From Pseudomonas sp. (GTDB taxonomy: Bacteria; Pseudomonadota; Gammaproteobacteria; Pseudomonadales; Pseudomonadaceae), in NCBI RefSeq assembly GCF_002796985.1, contig NZ_PEKX01000007.1, positions 424,284-488,283 of the forward strand: 64,000 nt of DNA, in the 5' to 3' direction. Shown one piece after another: positions 15,480-23,295 of the stretch. The notes beneath the pieces were generated by a model. That model was given only the letters and a program-made list of their open reading frames with translations, was not told where the DNA came from and did no database searches. The stretch's first letter is position 1. Each line of letters begins with the position of its first letter. Made by a program: the position numbers and the translations under genes.

Positions 15480-17090
15480 TCAGCTGGCGGCGGCCTCGAA
15501 GCTGTCGCTGCGCGCCATGCGCCACATGCGCTCGTAGAACTCGCCCTCGATGTTGCCCGAGAGCAGTTCACCGGGTTTGAGGAAGTAGTGCAGGTGCGAG
15601 AACAGACGAATCTCGGTGGCCGAGATGCGCCGCACCAGGTGCTTGGCTTCCAGCTGCGACGGGTGCTGGATGCCGGCGGCGGCGATCATCTCGGCCAGGC
15701 CTTTGAGCGTGTTGCGGTGGAAGTGGTAGACGCGCTCGGCCTTGTCCGGCACCACCAGGGCGCGCTGGCGCAGCGGGTCCTGGGTGGCCACGCCGGTGGG
15801 GCATTTGTTGGTGTGGCAACTCTGGCTCTGGATGCAGCCGATGGCGAACATGAAGCCGCGTGCCGAGTTGGCCCAGTCGGCGCCCATGGCCAGTACGCTG
15901 GCAATGTCGAAGGCGCTGACGATCTTGCCGCTGGCGCCGATGCGGATCTTGTCGCGCAGGCCCAGCCCGACCAGGGTGTTGTGCACGAACAGCAGGCCCT
16001 CGCGCATCGGCAGGCCCATGTGGTCGGTGAACTCCAGGGGCGCGGCGCCGGTGCCGCCTTCCTTGCCGTCGACGACGATGAAGTCGGGGAGGATGCCGGT
16101 CTCATGCATGGCCTTGGCGATGCCCATGAATTCCCACGGGTGGCCGATGCACAGCTTGAAGCCCACCGGCTTGCCGCCGGAAAGCTCGCGCAGTTGGACG
16201 ATGAAGTCGAGCAAACCGTGGGGCGAGTCGAAGGCGCTGTGGGAGGAGGGCGAGATGCAGTCCTGGCCCATGGGCACGCCACGGGTGGCGGCGATTTCCG
16301 GGGTCACCTTGTGCTTGGGCAGGATGCCGCCGTGGCCGGGCTTGGCGCCCTGGCTGAGCTTGATCTCGATCATCTTCACCTGCGGGTCGACCGCCTGCTT
16401 GGCGAAGCGCTCGGGGCTGAAGGTGCCGTCGTCGTTGCGGCAGCCGAAGTAGCCGCTGCCCAGTTCCCAGGTCAGGTCGCCGCCGTATTCGCGGTGGTAG
16501 GGGCTGATGCTGCCCTCGCCGGTGTCATGGATGAAACCGCCCAGCTTGGCGCCCTTGTTCAGCGCGCGGATGGCGTTGGCGCTGAGCGAGCCGAAGCTCA
16601 TCGCCGAGATGTTGAACACCGAGATGGAGTAGGGCTGCTGGCACGCCGGGCCGCCGACGCTGACGCGGAAAGTGCAGGGGTCGGCCACCGGCGCCGGGCG
16701 GATGGAGTGGGCGATGAACTCGAAGCCCGACTGGTAGACATCGATCAGGGTGCCGAAGGGTTTGTCGGCGGTTTCGTTCTTCGCCCGCGAGTAAACCAGG
16801 GCGCGCTGGGCGCGGGAGAAGGGCAGGGCCTCCTGGTCGCCTTCGAGCAGGTACTGGCGGATTTCCGGGCGGATGGCTTCCACCAGGTAGCGGATGTTGC
16901 CCAGGATCGGGTAGTTGCGCCTGACGGCGTGGCGCTCCTGCTGCAGGTCGAGGACCCCGAGCACGCTCAGGGCAAAGGTCAGCAGGGTGAAGGGCCACAC
17001 CCAGTCATGCCCGAGGAAGGGCAGGCTGAACACGGTGAACAGGACGCAGGCGGCGAAAAAGGCATAGCGACTTAACAGCGACAGGTTCAT
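15480..17090 (-). CDS. Membrane-anchored FMN-binding glutamate synthase-like protein
   Basis: The 536-residue protein starts with two hydrophobic segments (about residues 7-24 and 30-47). It continues as the FMN/Fe-S barrel domain of glutamate synthase: ISAMSFGSLSANAIRALNKGA, GEGSISPYHREYGGDLTWELGSGYFG, KLSQGAKPGHGGILPKHK, DGKEGGTGAAPLEF. A Cys cluster sits at AIGCIQSQSCHTNKCPTGVAT, as in the 3Fe-4S site of GltB. It lacks the amidotransferase and the C-terminal beta-helix domains, and no GltD partner is adjacent. It is therefore unlikely to be a genuine glutamate synthase, and its role is unknown. GGAG precedes the ATG. Confidence 0.9.
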   Translation of the reverse strand: MNLSLLSRYAFFAACVLFTVFSLPFLGHDWVWPFTLLTFALSVLGVLDLQQERHAVRRNYPILGNIRYLVEAIRPEIRQYLLEGDQEALPFSRAQRALVYSRAKNETADKPFGTLIDVYQSGFEFIAHSIRPAPVADPCTFRVSVGGPACQQPYSISVFNISAMSFGSLSANAIRALNKGAKLGGFIHDTGEGSISPYHREYGGDLTWELGSGYFGCRNDDGTFSPERFAKQAVDPQVKMIEIKLSQGAKPGHGGILPKHKVTPEIAATRGVPMGQDCISPSSHSAFDSPHGLLDFIVQLRELSGGKPVGFKLCIGHPWEFMGIAKAMHETGILPDFIVVDGKEGGTGAAPLEFTDHMGLPMREGLLFVHNTLVGLGLRDKIRIGASGKIVSAFDIASVLAMGADWANSARGFMFAIGCIQSQSCHTNKCPTGVATQDPLRQRALVVPDKAERVYHFHRNTLKGLAEMIAAAGIQHPSQLEAKHLVRRISATEIRLFSHLHYFLKPGELLSGNIEGEFYERMWRMARSDSFEAAAS

Positions 17091-17434
17091 GGAGTCTCCA
17101 GTCGTCGGGCTTCGATCACGGTAAGGTTGGCCAAAAGGGCCGCCACAGAGCATGGCAGGCATTGCGCGAACGTGCCCGGGCGAACGTCAATGCGGCGGAC
17201 TTTCGGAAGATTTTCTAGTGGTGGTGGGCATCGACGGTAGCCCGAAGCGGGATGAAAAGAAAGCTAGCTAACGATTTTCCCGGGGGCTGAGAAAGCTTGT
17301 TTCGGGCGGTGCAAGGAATCTCGTGTCTGGGATGTTCGCGAGCAAGCTCGCTCCTACAGGCCTGACTGTGGTGCGCTCTTCGTAGGACCGAGGGGGACGC
17401 CTGGTCCTTGCTCGCGAACCTGCATTCGCTCCAG
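17091..17434. other. Intergenic region with a REP pair
   Basis: These 344 bp separate two minus-strand genes. They hold the presumed promoter of the glutamate-synthase-like gene and the REP element at 17334-17419. No open frame with a credible start or a conserved domain was seen. Confidence 0.6.
17334..17419. repeat. REP pair with one variant arm
   Basis: The first arm is the usual GTTCGCGAGCAAGCTCGCTC form. The second reads GTAGGACCGAGGGGGACGCC, then GGTCCTTGCTCGCGAAC: the outer ends are conserved but the middle is replaced. It lies just beyond the 3' end of the serine dehydratase gene. Confidence 0.8.
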
Positions 17435-18814
17435 CTAGCAGGCAATCACATTGACCGCCAGCCCGCCCTTCGCCGTCTCCTTGTACTTGTCCATCATGTC
17501 GCGCCCGGTATCGCGCAGGGTGTCGATGGCCTTGTCCAACGAAACCAGGTGCTGGCCATCACCGCGCAGGGCGAGCTGGGCGGCATTGATGGCCTTGAGC
17601 GAGGCCATGGCGTTGCGTTCGATGCAGGGCACCTGGACCAGCCCGGCCACTGGGTCGCAGGTCAGGCCGAGGTTATGCTCCAGGCCGATCTCGGCGGCGT
17701 TCTCCACCTGTTCCAGGCTGCCACCAAGGACTTCCGCCAGGCCGCCGGCAGCCATGGCGCAGGCCGAGCCGACTTCCCCCTGGCAGCCGACTTCGGCGCC
17801 GGAGATGGAGGCGTTGAGCTTGCACAGGATGCCGATGGCGGCGGCGGTCAGCAGGTAGCGTTCGATGCCGTCGGCGTTGGCATTGCCGTCGTAGCGCGCG
17901 TAGTAGTGCAGCACCGCCGGGACTATGCCGGCGGCGCCATTGGTGGGTGCTGTGACGACGCGTCCACCGGCGGCGTTTTCCTCGTTCACGGCCAGCGCCC
18001 AGAGGTCGACCCAATCCAGAGCGCCGAGGGTGGTGGCGATCAGATTGCCACTGTCCGCTTCATTGAGCCGGCGGAACAACATGGGCGCGCGGCGTCGCAC
18101 CTTGAGGCCGCCAGGCAGCGTGCCTTCGGTTTCCAGGCCTCGGTTCACGCAGGCCTGCATTTCTTCCCAGATATGCGCAAGGCCCGCGTGGATTTCCGCG
18201 TCACTGCGCAGCGTGCGTTCGTTGGCCCACATCAGGTCGCTGATGCGCCGGAAGCCCTGCTCGTGGCACAGACGCAGCAGTTCCTCGGCGCTGTGGAAGG
18301 GGTAGGGCATGGGGCTGCCCGGCAGGGCGCGGTCGGTGTTGAAGTCCGCTGCATCTACCACGAAGCCGCCGCCGACCGAATAACAGACGCGCTCGGCCAG
18401 CAGCTCGCCGTTGTCGTCCAACGCCCGCAGGTGCAGGCCGTTGGGGTGGGCCGGCAGGCTGTCGTCGTGGAAGACCAGTTGGCGCGCCGGGTCGAAGTCG
18501 ATCTCCTGCACGCCGCCCAGTCGCAGACGATGGCGCAGCAGGATGTCGTCCACTTGTGGGGCGAGGGCGGCGGGGTCGGCTTCGGCCGGGTCGATGCCGA
18601 GCAGACCGATCAGGCAGGCGCGGTCAGTGGCGTGGCCCTTGCCGGTGGCGCTGAGGGAACCGTAGAGGTGGACCTCCACGGTGCTGGTGCGCGGCAGCAG
18701 ATCGTCGTCGCGCAGGCGGTCGGCAAACTCGCGGGTGGCGCGCATCGGCCCGACGGTGTGGGAGCTGGATGGCCCGACGCCGGGCTTGAACATGTCGAAG
18801 ACGCTGAGGCTCAT
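17435..18814 (-). CDS. sdaA: L-serine ammonia-lyase (iron-sulfur serine dehydratase)
   Basis: This 459-residue single-chain L-serine dehydratase converts L-serine to pyruvate and ammonia. The N-terminal beta domain holds SVFDMFKPGVGPSSSHTVGPM. The C-terminal domain holds the cysteines expected to bind a 4Fe-4S cluster (SGAEVGCQGEVGSACAMAAGG, then LTCDPVAGLVQVPCIERNA). The protein ends in Cys (NVIAC). In the Legionella enzyme a C-terminal Cys reaches into the active site as a cluster ligand, so this tail fits a functional enzyme. GGAGG precedes the ATG. Pseudomonads usually carry two such genes, so the sdaA/sdaB choice is arbitrary. Confidence 0.92.
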   Translation of the reverse strand: MSLSVFDMFKPGVGPSSSHTVGPMRATREFADRLRDDDLLPRTSTVEVHLYGSLSATGKGHATDRACLIGLLGIDPAEADPAALAPQVDDILLRHRLRLGGVQEIDFDPARQLVFHDDSLPAHPNGLHLRALDDNGELLAERVCYSVGGGFVVDAADFNTDRALPGSPMPYPFHSAEELLRLCHEQGFRRISDLMWANERTLRSDAEIHAGLAHIWEEMQACVNRGLETEGTLPGGLKVRRRAPMLFRRLNEADSGNLIATTLGALDWVDLWALAVNEENAAGGRVVTAPTNGAAGIVPAVLHYYARYDGNANADGIERYLLTAAAIGILCKLNASISGAEVGCQGEVGSACAMAAGGLAEVLGGSLEQVENAAEIGLEHNLGLTCDPVAGLVQVPCIERNAMASLKAINAAQLALRGDGQHLVSLDKAIDTLRDTGRDMMDKYKETAKGGLAVNVIAC

Positions 18815-18920
18815 GGGGTTTCCTCCTGTCCTCCAGCATGGACCCGCGCGGCCGCGAATGCTCACCGGCCGCTCGACGGCTGGGCGTTTTTTATGGGGAA
18901 GACCGGAGCGAAGGGTGACC

Positions 18921-18990
18921 TATCGCGGACGAAGTCCGCTCCTACGGTGCGGGAGGCATCGCTCTTGTAGGAGCGGATTCATCCGCGATG
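18921..18990. repeat. REP-like inverted repeat, second sequence family
   Basis: TATCGCGGACGAAGTCCGCTCCTAC is answered by GTAGGAGCGGATTCATCCGCG, forming an imperfect inverted repeat. It shares the GTAGGAGCG end with the main REP family but has GGA(C/T)(G/T)(A/C)A(G/T)TCCGC in place of the AGCTTGCTCGC core. It lies between the serine dehydratase and LuxR genes. Confidence 0.65.
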
Positions 18991-19024
18991 GCTCGACGCG
19001 GACACCGAGGCCGGCGGCGTCAGC

Positions 19025-19092
19025 CCGTAGGGCGAATAACGCGCAGCGTTATCCGCCGCGATGGGTATCGCTGCGCTCCACGCCATCCTACG
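19025..19092. repeat. Intergenic repeat (GATGGGTATCGC...CCATCCTAC type)
   Basis: CCCGTAGGGCGAATAACGC, GCGTTATCCGCC, then GATGGGTATCGCTGCGCTCC and GCCATCCTACG. The second half is nearly identical to 30233-30267. It is a palindromic intergenic repeat distinct from the REP core. Confidence 0.65.
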
Positions 19093-19101
19093 AAAGTGGA
19101 G

Positions 19102-19881
19102 TCACCCCTGCGCCTGGAGGAACAGCGAGAACAGCTCCGACTGCGATTTGATCCCCAGCTTGGCGTACATGTGCTTGCGGTGGACCTTCACCGTCTCGGT
19201 GGAGATTGCCAGTTTGCGGGCGATTTCCTTGCTCGAGCAGCCGCTGAGCATCAACCGGCCGACTTCCAGTTCGCGCGCGGTGAGCGGGGTTTCCATCTGC
19301 TGGGCGGTGGATTCCAGACGATTCTGCCAGCGCGGCGGCGGGGGCGCTTCCTGCACTTCGCGCTCGAAGGCCATGCGTTGGCGCATCAGCCCGGCGACCC
19401 AGGGCTGCACCAGGGCGAGCAGGGCGATCTGCTGCGGGGTGAAGCGGCCCTTGCTGCCCACCGAGCAGCACAGGGTGCGTTCGCTATCGAGCTGCACGTT
19501 GATCTGCACTTCGTCGGCGACCACGTTGAGGCTGAAGTAGCGCTGGTAGTAGTCGGTCTGCTCGAACATCTCCGGCGCCACGTCGTCCAGGCGGAACAGT
19601 CCGCTGGCGGGCGCCTCGCGGCTGGCGATGTAGAAAGGGTCGAGCAGATAGAGGCCTTTGAGGTAATCCTGGAACAGCGAATCGGGGCCGCCGTCCTCGC
19701 CCGGGCATTCGGCGAACACCTGCGGGCGGCCGTCACTGAAGAGCAGCACGACCCAGCTGTCGAAGGGTACATACTGGCCCAGCAGGCGCACCAGCGAGGT
19801 CCAGAAGGTCGGCTTGTCCAGTGCCTCGATCAGCTGCCCGACCGAGCGGTGCCAGGCGATATCCTGAAGGGAAAGGCTCAT
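19102..19881 (-). CDS. LuxR family transcriptional regulator
   Basis: The 259-residue protein has an N-terminal sensor-like domain with no recognised motif (residues 1-170, rich in aromatic residues) and a C-terminal LuxR/NarL HTH (about 195-257: LTARELEVGRLMLSGCSSKEIARKLAISTETVKVHRKHMYAKLGI). It shows no phosphoreceiver domain. I cannot see the Trp/Tyr/Asp set of an acyl-homoserine-lactone receptor with certainty. It is divergent from the nitrilase/permease pair starting at 20032 and is probably their regulator. Confidence 0.9.
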   Translation of the reverse strand: MSLSLQDIAWHRSVGQLIEALDKPTFWTSLVRLLGQYVPFDSWVVLLFSDGRPQVFAECPGEDGGPDSLFQDYLKGLYLLDPFYIASREAPASGLFRLDDVAPEMFEQTDYYQRYFSLNVVADEVQINVQLDSERTLCCSVGSKGRFTPQQIALLALVQPWVAGLMRQRMAFEREVQEAPPPPRWQNRLESTAQQMETPLTARELEVGRLMLSGCSSKEIARKLAISTETVKVHRKHMYAKLGIKSQSELFSLFLQAQG

Positions 19882-20031
19882 GACTCTACCCCCGATGGGT
19901 TACCACGCGGGCGTAATTACCCGGTGATGGCATGCCCGGCATACTCGGTGAATGCCTTGAGCCGGCGCGGTGCGCATTCTGACTCTTTTGCGCCGCGCGG
20001 TCACTGAAACACAAGAATCCGAGGAAGCCTC

Positions 20032-20850
20032 ATGAAAGTAGAACTCGTCCAGCTCGCCGGCCGTGATGGCGATGTGGCCTGGAACCTGGCCCGCACCCTG
20101 GAGGCCATCCATGCCTGCGCCGACGACACCCGGCTGGTGGTATTCCCCGAGACTCAACTGACCGGCTTCCCCACCGAGGCGAACATCGCCGCCATCGCCG
20201 AGCCGGTGGACGGCCCCAGCGTGCAGGCCGTGCAGCGCGCCGCGCGGGAGAAGAACATCGCTGTCACCGTGGGCTTCGCCGAAGCCGCCGATGGGCGCTT
20301 CTACAACACCACGCTGTTGATCACTCCCGAAGGTATCGCCCTGAAGTACCGCAAGACGCACCTGTGGGCGTCGGACCGCGGCATCTTCACCCCCGGCGAC
20401 CGCTACGTCACTTGCCTGTGGAACGGCATCCGCGTCGGCATCGTGATCTGCTTCGACATCGAGTTCCCCGAATCCGCCCGCGCCCTGGGTCAGCTGGGTG
20501 CCGAGCTGATCCTCGTGACCAACGGCAACATGGACCCCTACGGCCCGACGCATCGCACCGCGATCATGGGGCGCGCCATGGAAAACCAGGCCTACGCGGT
20601 GATGGTCAACCGCGTCGGCGCAGGCGATGACGACTTGGTGTTCGCCGGCGGCAGCGCCGTGGTCGACCCCTACGGCCAACTGATCGTCGAGGCCGGCCGC
20701 GAAGAGTGCCGGCAGATCGTCGAGCTGGACTTCGAGCGCCTGGCGCAATCGCGCCGCGACTACAGCTACCTGGCCGAGCGCCGCTTCGTCCTGCCCGGCG
20801 AGATGCGCGAGCACGAAGGCGGCCTGCGCGAGCTGATCATTCCCGCCTGA
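20032..20850 (+). CDS. Carbon-nitrogen hydrolase (nitrilase superfamily)
   Basis: The 272-residue protein has the catalytic Glu-Lys-Cys triad of the nitrilase superfamily: E40 (VVFPETQLTG), K108 (KYRKTHLW) and C140 (VICFDIEFPE). The family hydrolyses amides, carbamoyl groups or nitriles. This length and the NGNMDPYG / MENQAYAVMVNRVG motifs suggest an amidase such as an N-carbamoylputrescine- or omega-amidase-like enzyme, but the substrate is open. An APC permease gene lies 156 bp downstream and a LuxR regulator is divergent, so the set looks like uptake plus cleavage of an amide-containing nitrogen source (inference). Confidence 0.92.
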   Translation: MKVELVQLAGRDGDVAWNLARTLEAIHACADDTRLVVFPETQLTGFPTEANIAAIAEPVDGPSVQAVQRAAREKNIAVTVGFAEAADGRFYNTTLLITPEGIALKYRKTHLWASDRGIFTPGDRYVTCLWNGIRVGIVICFDIEFPESARALGQLGAELILVTNGNMDPYGPTHRTAIMGRAMENQAYAVMVNRVGAGDDDLVFAGGSAVVDPYGQLIVEAGREECRQIVELDFERLAQSRRDYSYLAERRFVLPGEMREHEGGLRELIIPA

Positions 20851-20977
20851 TTCCCTTCCGGCTTGCCATGAGCCGGGGCGCAGGGCCGCGCCAGCGAAGC
20901 GATTCTCCATCAACGACGGGTGCCCTGAGCGCCCGCGAGGCTTGCGGGTGAGCGCAAGCCAGCAACTTTGCACTGCC

Positions 20978-20992
20978 ATAACAACCACAACG
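20978..20992 (+). promoter_or_regulatory. Possible Hfq/Crc (A-rich CA-type) target in the permease leader
   Basis: ATAACAACCACAACG lies immediately before the GGAG ribosome site of the permease gene (ATG 21007). It has the ARN-triplet rhythm (AAC AAC CAC AAC) of the Pseudomonas Hfq/Crc catabolite-repression target. This is a motif match only. Confidence 0.4.
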
Positions 20993-21006
20993 CGGAGTAA
21001 GCAGTA

Positions 21007-22329
21007 ATGGCTCGATTGAAACGAACCCTGACGCTGGGTTCGGTGGTGCTGTTCGGCATCGCCTACATGACCCCGATCATCGTCCTCGGCACCTTCGGTA
21101 TCCTCGCCGACGTCACCCGCGGCGTAGTCCCCTCGGCCTACCTCGTCGCCTCCGTGGCCATGCTCTTCACCGCGCTCAGTTATGGGCGCATGGCCGCTGC
21201 CTTCCCGGTCGCCGGCTCTGCCTACACCTATGTGCGCAAGTCGATCAGCCCGAAGCTGGGTTTCCTCGCCGGCTGGGCCGTTCTTCTGGACTACCTGTTC
21301 CTGCCCATGGCCATCTGGCTGATCGGCGCGGCCTACCTGCACTCGGCCTTCCCGGCCGTGCCCCAGGCCCTGTGGGTGCTGGCGTTCATCGGCGTGACCA
21401 CCGCAATCAACGTGGTCGGCCTGCGCCTGGCGAAGAACATCAACGGCGTGTTGATGCTGGTGCAGTTCCTCGTGCTGATTGCCTTCGTCGGCCTGGCCAT
21501 CCACTACATCATGGGTGACGGCAGCCGGCCGCTGTGGACCCTGGAGCCGTTCCTCAAGGAAGGCACCCAGCTGCCGCTGATCATGGGCGGCGCGGCCATC
21601 GCCTGTTACTCCTTCCTGGGTTTCGACGCGGTCAGCACTCTGACCGAAGAAACCCACGAACCGCGCAAGACCATTCCGCGCGCGATCCTGCTGATCACCC
21701 TGATCGGTGGCGGCATCTTCATCGCCGCCAGCTACTTCGTACAGCTGGCGCACCCGTCGGTGGAGTTCCAGAACGCCGATTCCGCCGCCTACGAAATTGC
21801 CCGCAACATCGGCGGTGACGTATTCGTCAGCTTCTTCCTGATCGGCCTGATCGTCGGCCAGTTCACCTCCGGCCTGTCGGCCCAGGCCAGCGCCTCGCGC
21901 CTGCTGTTTGCCATGGGTCGCGACGGCGTGCTGCCACGGCCGTTCTTCGGGCGCATCAGCAAGCGCTTCGAAACCCCGGTGAACAGCATCGTGCTGTGCG
22001 GCGTGGTGGCCCTGCTGGCGCTGCACATGGACGTCACCACCTCCACCTCGTTCATCAACTTCGGCGCCTTCCTGGCTTTCAGCCTGGTGAACCTCTCGGT
22101 GATCTTCCACTACTACCTGAACGCCGAGCGCCGCGGCCTGCGCGAACTGGTGCTGTTCCTGCTGTTCCCGCTGATCGGCCTGCTCGCCGACCTGTGGCTG
22201 ATGGTCAGCCTCGACCACCGGGCGATCTGGCTCGGCGCTACCTGGCTGGTGCTCGGCGTGATCTACCTGGCGGTGATCACCAGCGGCTTCCGCCAGCAAC
22301 CACCGGAGATGCATTTCGAGGAGGCGTGA
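21007..22329 (+). CDS. APC family amino acid/amine permease
   Basis: This 440-residue inner-membrane transporter has about 12 hydrophobic segments. The first reads TLGSVVLFGIAYMTPIIVLGTFGI, with the APC-type unwound TM1 region. Further signatures are YGRMAAAFPVAGSAYTYVRKSIS (TM2-3) and SFLGFDAVSTLTEETHEPRKTIPRAI (after TM6). It belongs to the amino acid-polyamine-organocation superfamily, and the TLTEE.HEP motif is common in putrescine/amino acid importers. Its neighbours are the nitrilase upstream and a GST downstream (57 bp). The substrate probably matches that of the nitrilase. Confidence 0.92.
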   Translation: MARLKRTLTLGSVVLFGIAYMTPIIVLGTFGILADVTRGVVPSAYLVASVAMLFTALSYGRMAAAFPVAGSAYTYVRKSISPKLGFLAGWAVLLDYLFLPMAIWLIGAAYLHSAFPAVPQALWVLAFIGVTTAINVVGLRLAKNINGVLMLVQFLVLIAFVGLAIHYIMGDGSRPLWTLEPFLKEGTQLPLIMGGAAIACYSFLGFDAVSTLTEETHEPRKTIPRAILLITLIGGGIFIAASYFVQLAHPSVEFQNADSAAYEIARNIGGDVFVSFFLIGLIVGQFTSGLSAQASASRLLFAMGRDGVLPRPFFGRISKRFETPVNSIVLCGVVALLALHMDVTTSTSFINFGAFLAFSLVNLSVIFHYYLNAERRGLRELVLFLLFPLIGLLADLWLMVSLDHRAIWLGATWLVLGVIYLAVITSGFRQQPPEMHFEEA

Positions 22330-22386
22330 GCCCCGCGCGGGGCTATGCTGGGGACTCCGAGCCGTGATGCACGAGGAGATCCCGCC

Positions 22387-23031
22387 ATGCCCCGCCTCAC
22401 CCTCTACCATTCGCCCCAGACACGCTCCAGCGGCACCCTGGTACTGCTGGAGGAACTGGGCGCCGAGTACGACCTCGAACTGATCAACATGAAGGCCGGC
22501 GACCAGCGCAAGCCGGCCTACCTGGCGGTCAACCCGCTGGGCAAGGTCCCGGCGATCCGCATGGGCGAATCCCTGGTCACCGAACAGGGCGCCATCTTCA
22601 TCTACCTGGCCGATCTCTTTCCCCGAGCGAACCTGGCCCCTGCCCTCGATGACCCGCTGCGCGGGCCGTATTTACGCTGGCTGGTGTTCTATGGCTCAAG
22701 CTTCGAACCGGCCATCGTCGACCGCGCCCTGAATCGCGACCCCGCGCCGCCTGGCATGAGCCCCTACGGTGATTTTGACAGCGTGATGCGCGCCATCGCC
22801 GAACAGTTGGAAGCGGGCCCCTACCTGCTGGGGAGCCGCATGACTGCCGCCGATGTCCTGTGGGGGGCTGCGCTGCGCTGGACCATTGGTTTTGGCGTGG
22901 TACCCAAGCTGCCGGTGTTCGAGCGCTATGTGGAGCTGGTGACCTCGCGTCCTGCCTTCACCCGTGTGTGGGAGCGTGATACGCACTGGGCGGAGGAGCA
23001 CGCCAAGGTGGCGGAGGAAAAAGCCCCCTGA
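22387..23031 (+). CDS. Glutathione S-transferase family protein
   Basis: The 214-residue protein has an N-terminal thioredoxin-like domain (MPRLTLYHSPQTRSSGTLVLLEELGAEYDL, then NPLGKVPAIRMGESLVTEQGAIFIYLAD with the cis-Pro and the glutathione-binding E-Q) and a helical C-terminal domain (about 90-210). The ATG at 22387 follows GAGGAG. It may be co-transcribed with the permease gene. The substrate is unknown. Confidence 0.9.
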   Translation: MPRLTLYHSPQTRSSGTLVLLEELGAEYDLELINMKAGDQRKPAYLAVNPLGKVPAIRMGESLVTEQGAIFIYLADLFPRANLAPALDDPLRGPYLRWLVFYGSSFEPAIVDRALNRDPAPPGMSPYGDFDSVMRAIAEQLEAGPYLLGSRMTAADVLWGAALRWTIGFGVVPKLPVFERYVELVTSRPAFTRVWERDTHWAEEHAKVAEEKAP

Positions 23032-23129
23032 GTCCTGGCGAAGTACCGGGATAGAGCCATAGAACGGTTTCAGGCGAGCGCGGTGCTTCTGGAGCGTTTT
23101 GCGGATTCAGTCGCATGTCGTGTGGGAAT

Positions 23130-23288
23130 ATTCGTTTCTTCGCGTGGCTTTATTTCCCAGCGAAAGTCGCTGGTCAATGATTGCCCCAACGCCGCGTACC
23201 CCCATCACACGGCGCCGCTGGAACCATAAGATCCTCACAACGTCTTGATCGTGTCCCCATGGCCCATCCGCAAGGATGGGCCTTTTTT
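23130..23288 (+). ncRNA. Possible small RNA ending in a strong terminator
   Basis: A 264-bp gap lies between the GST stop and the 3' end of the convergent transporter gene. It ends in a very strong plus-strand terminator (23261-23288) about 230 bp past the GST stop. The stretch before it (around 23187-23255) can fold (CGCCG...CGGCG) and has single-stranded CA-rich parts, but no open frame. It could be a Hfq-type small RNA or only a long GST 3' UTR. The 5' end given is a guess, and no promoter is convincing. Confidence 0.3.
23261..23288 (+). terminator. Rho-independent terminator
   Basis: GGCCCATCC, loop GCAA, GGATGGGCC, then TTTTTT: a perfect 9-bp stem with a U-run on the plus strand. Confidence 0.9.
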
Positions 23289-23295
23289 CTGGGCT

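Noticed and set aside
19900..22410. Long minus-strand frame opposite the nitrilase and permease genes
   Set aside because: It mirrors two well-supported genes, and its translation is rich in His/Gln/Arg/Gly, typical of GC-rich shadow frames.
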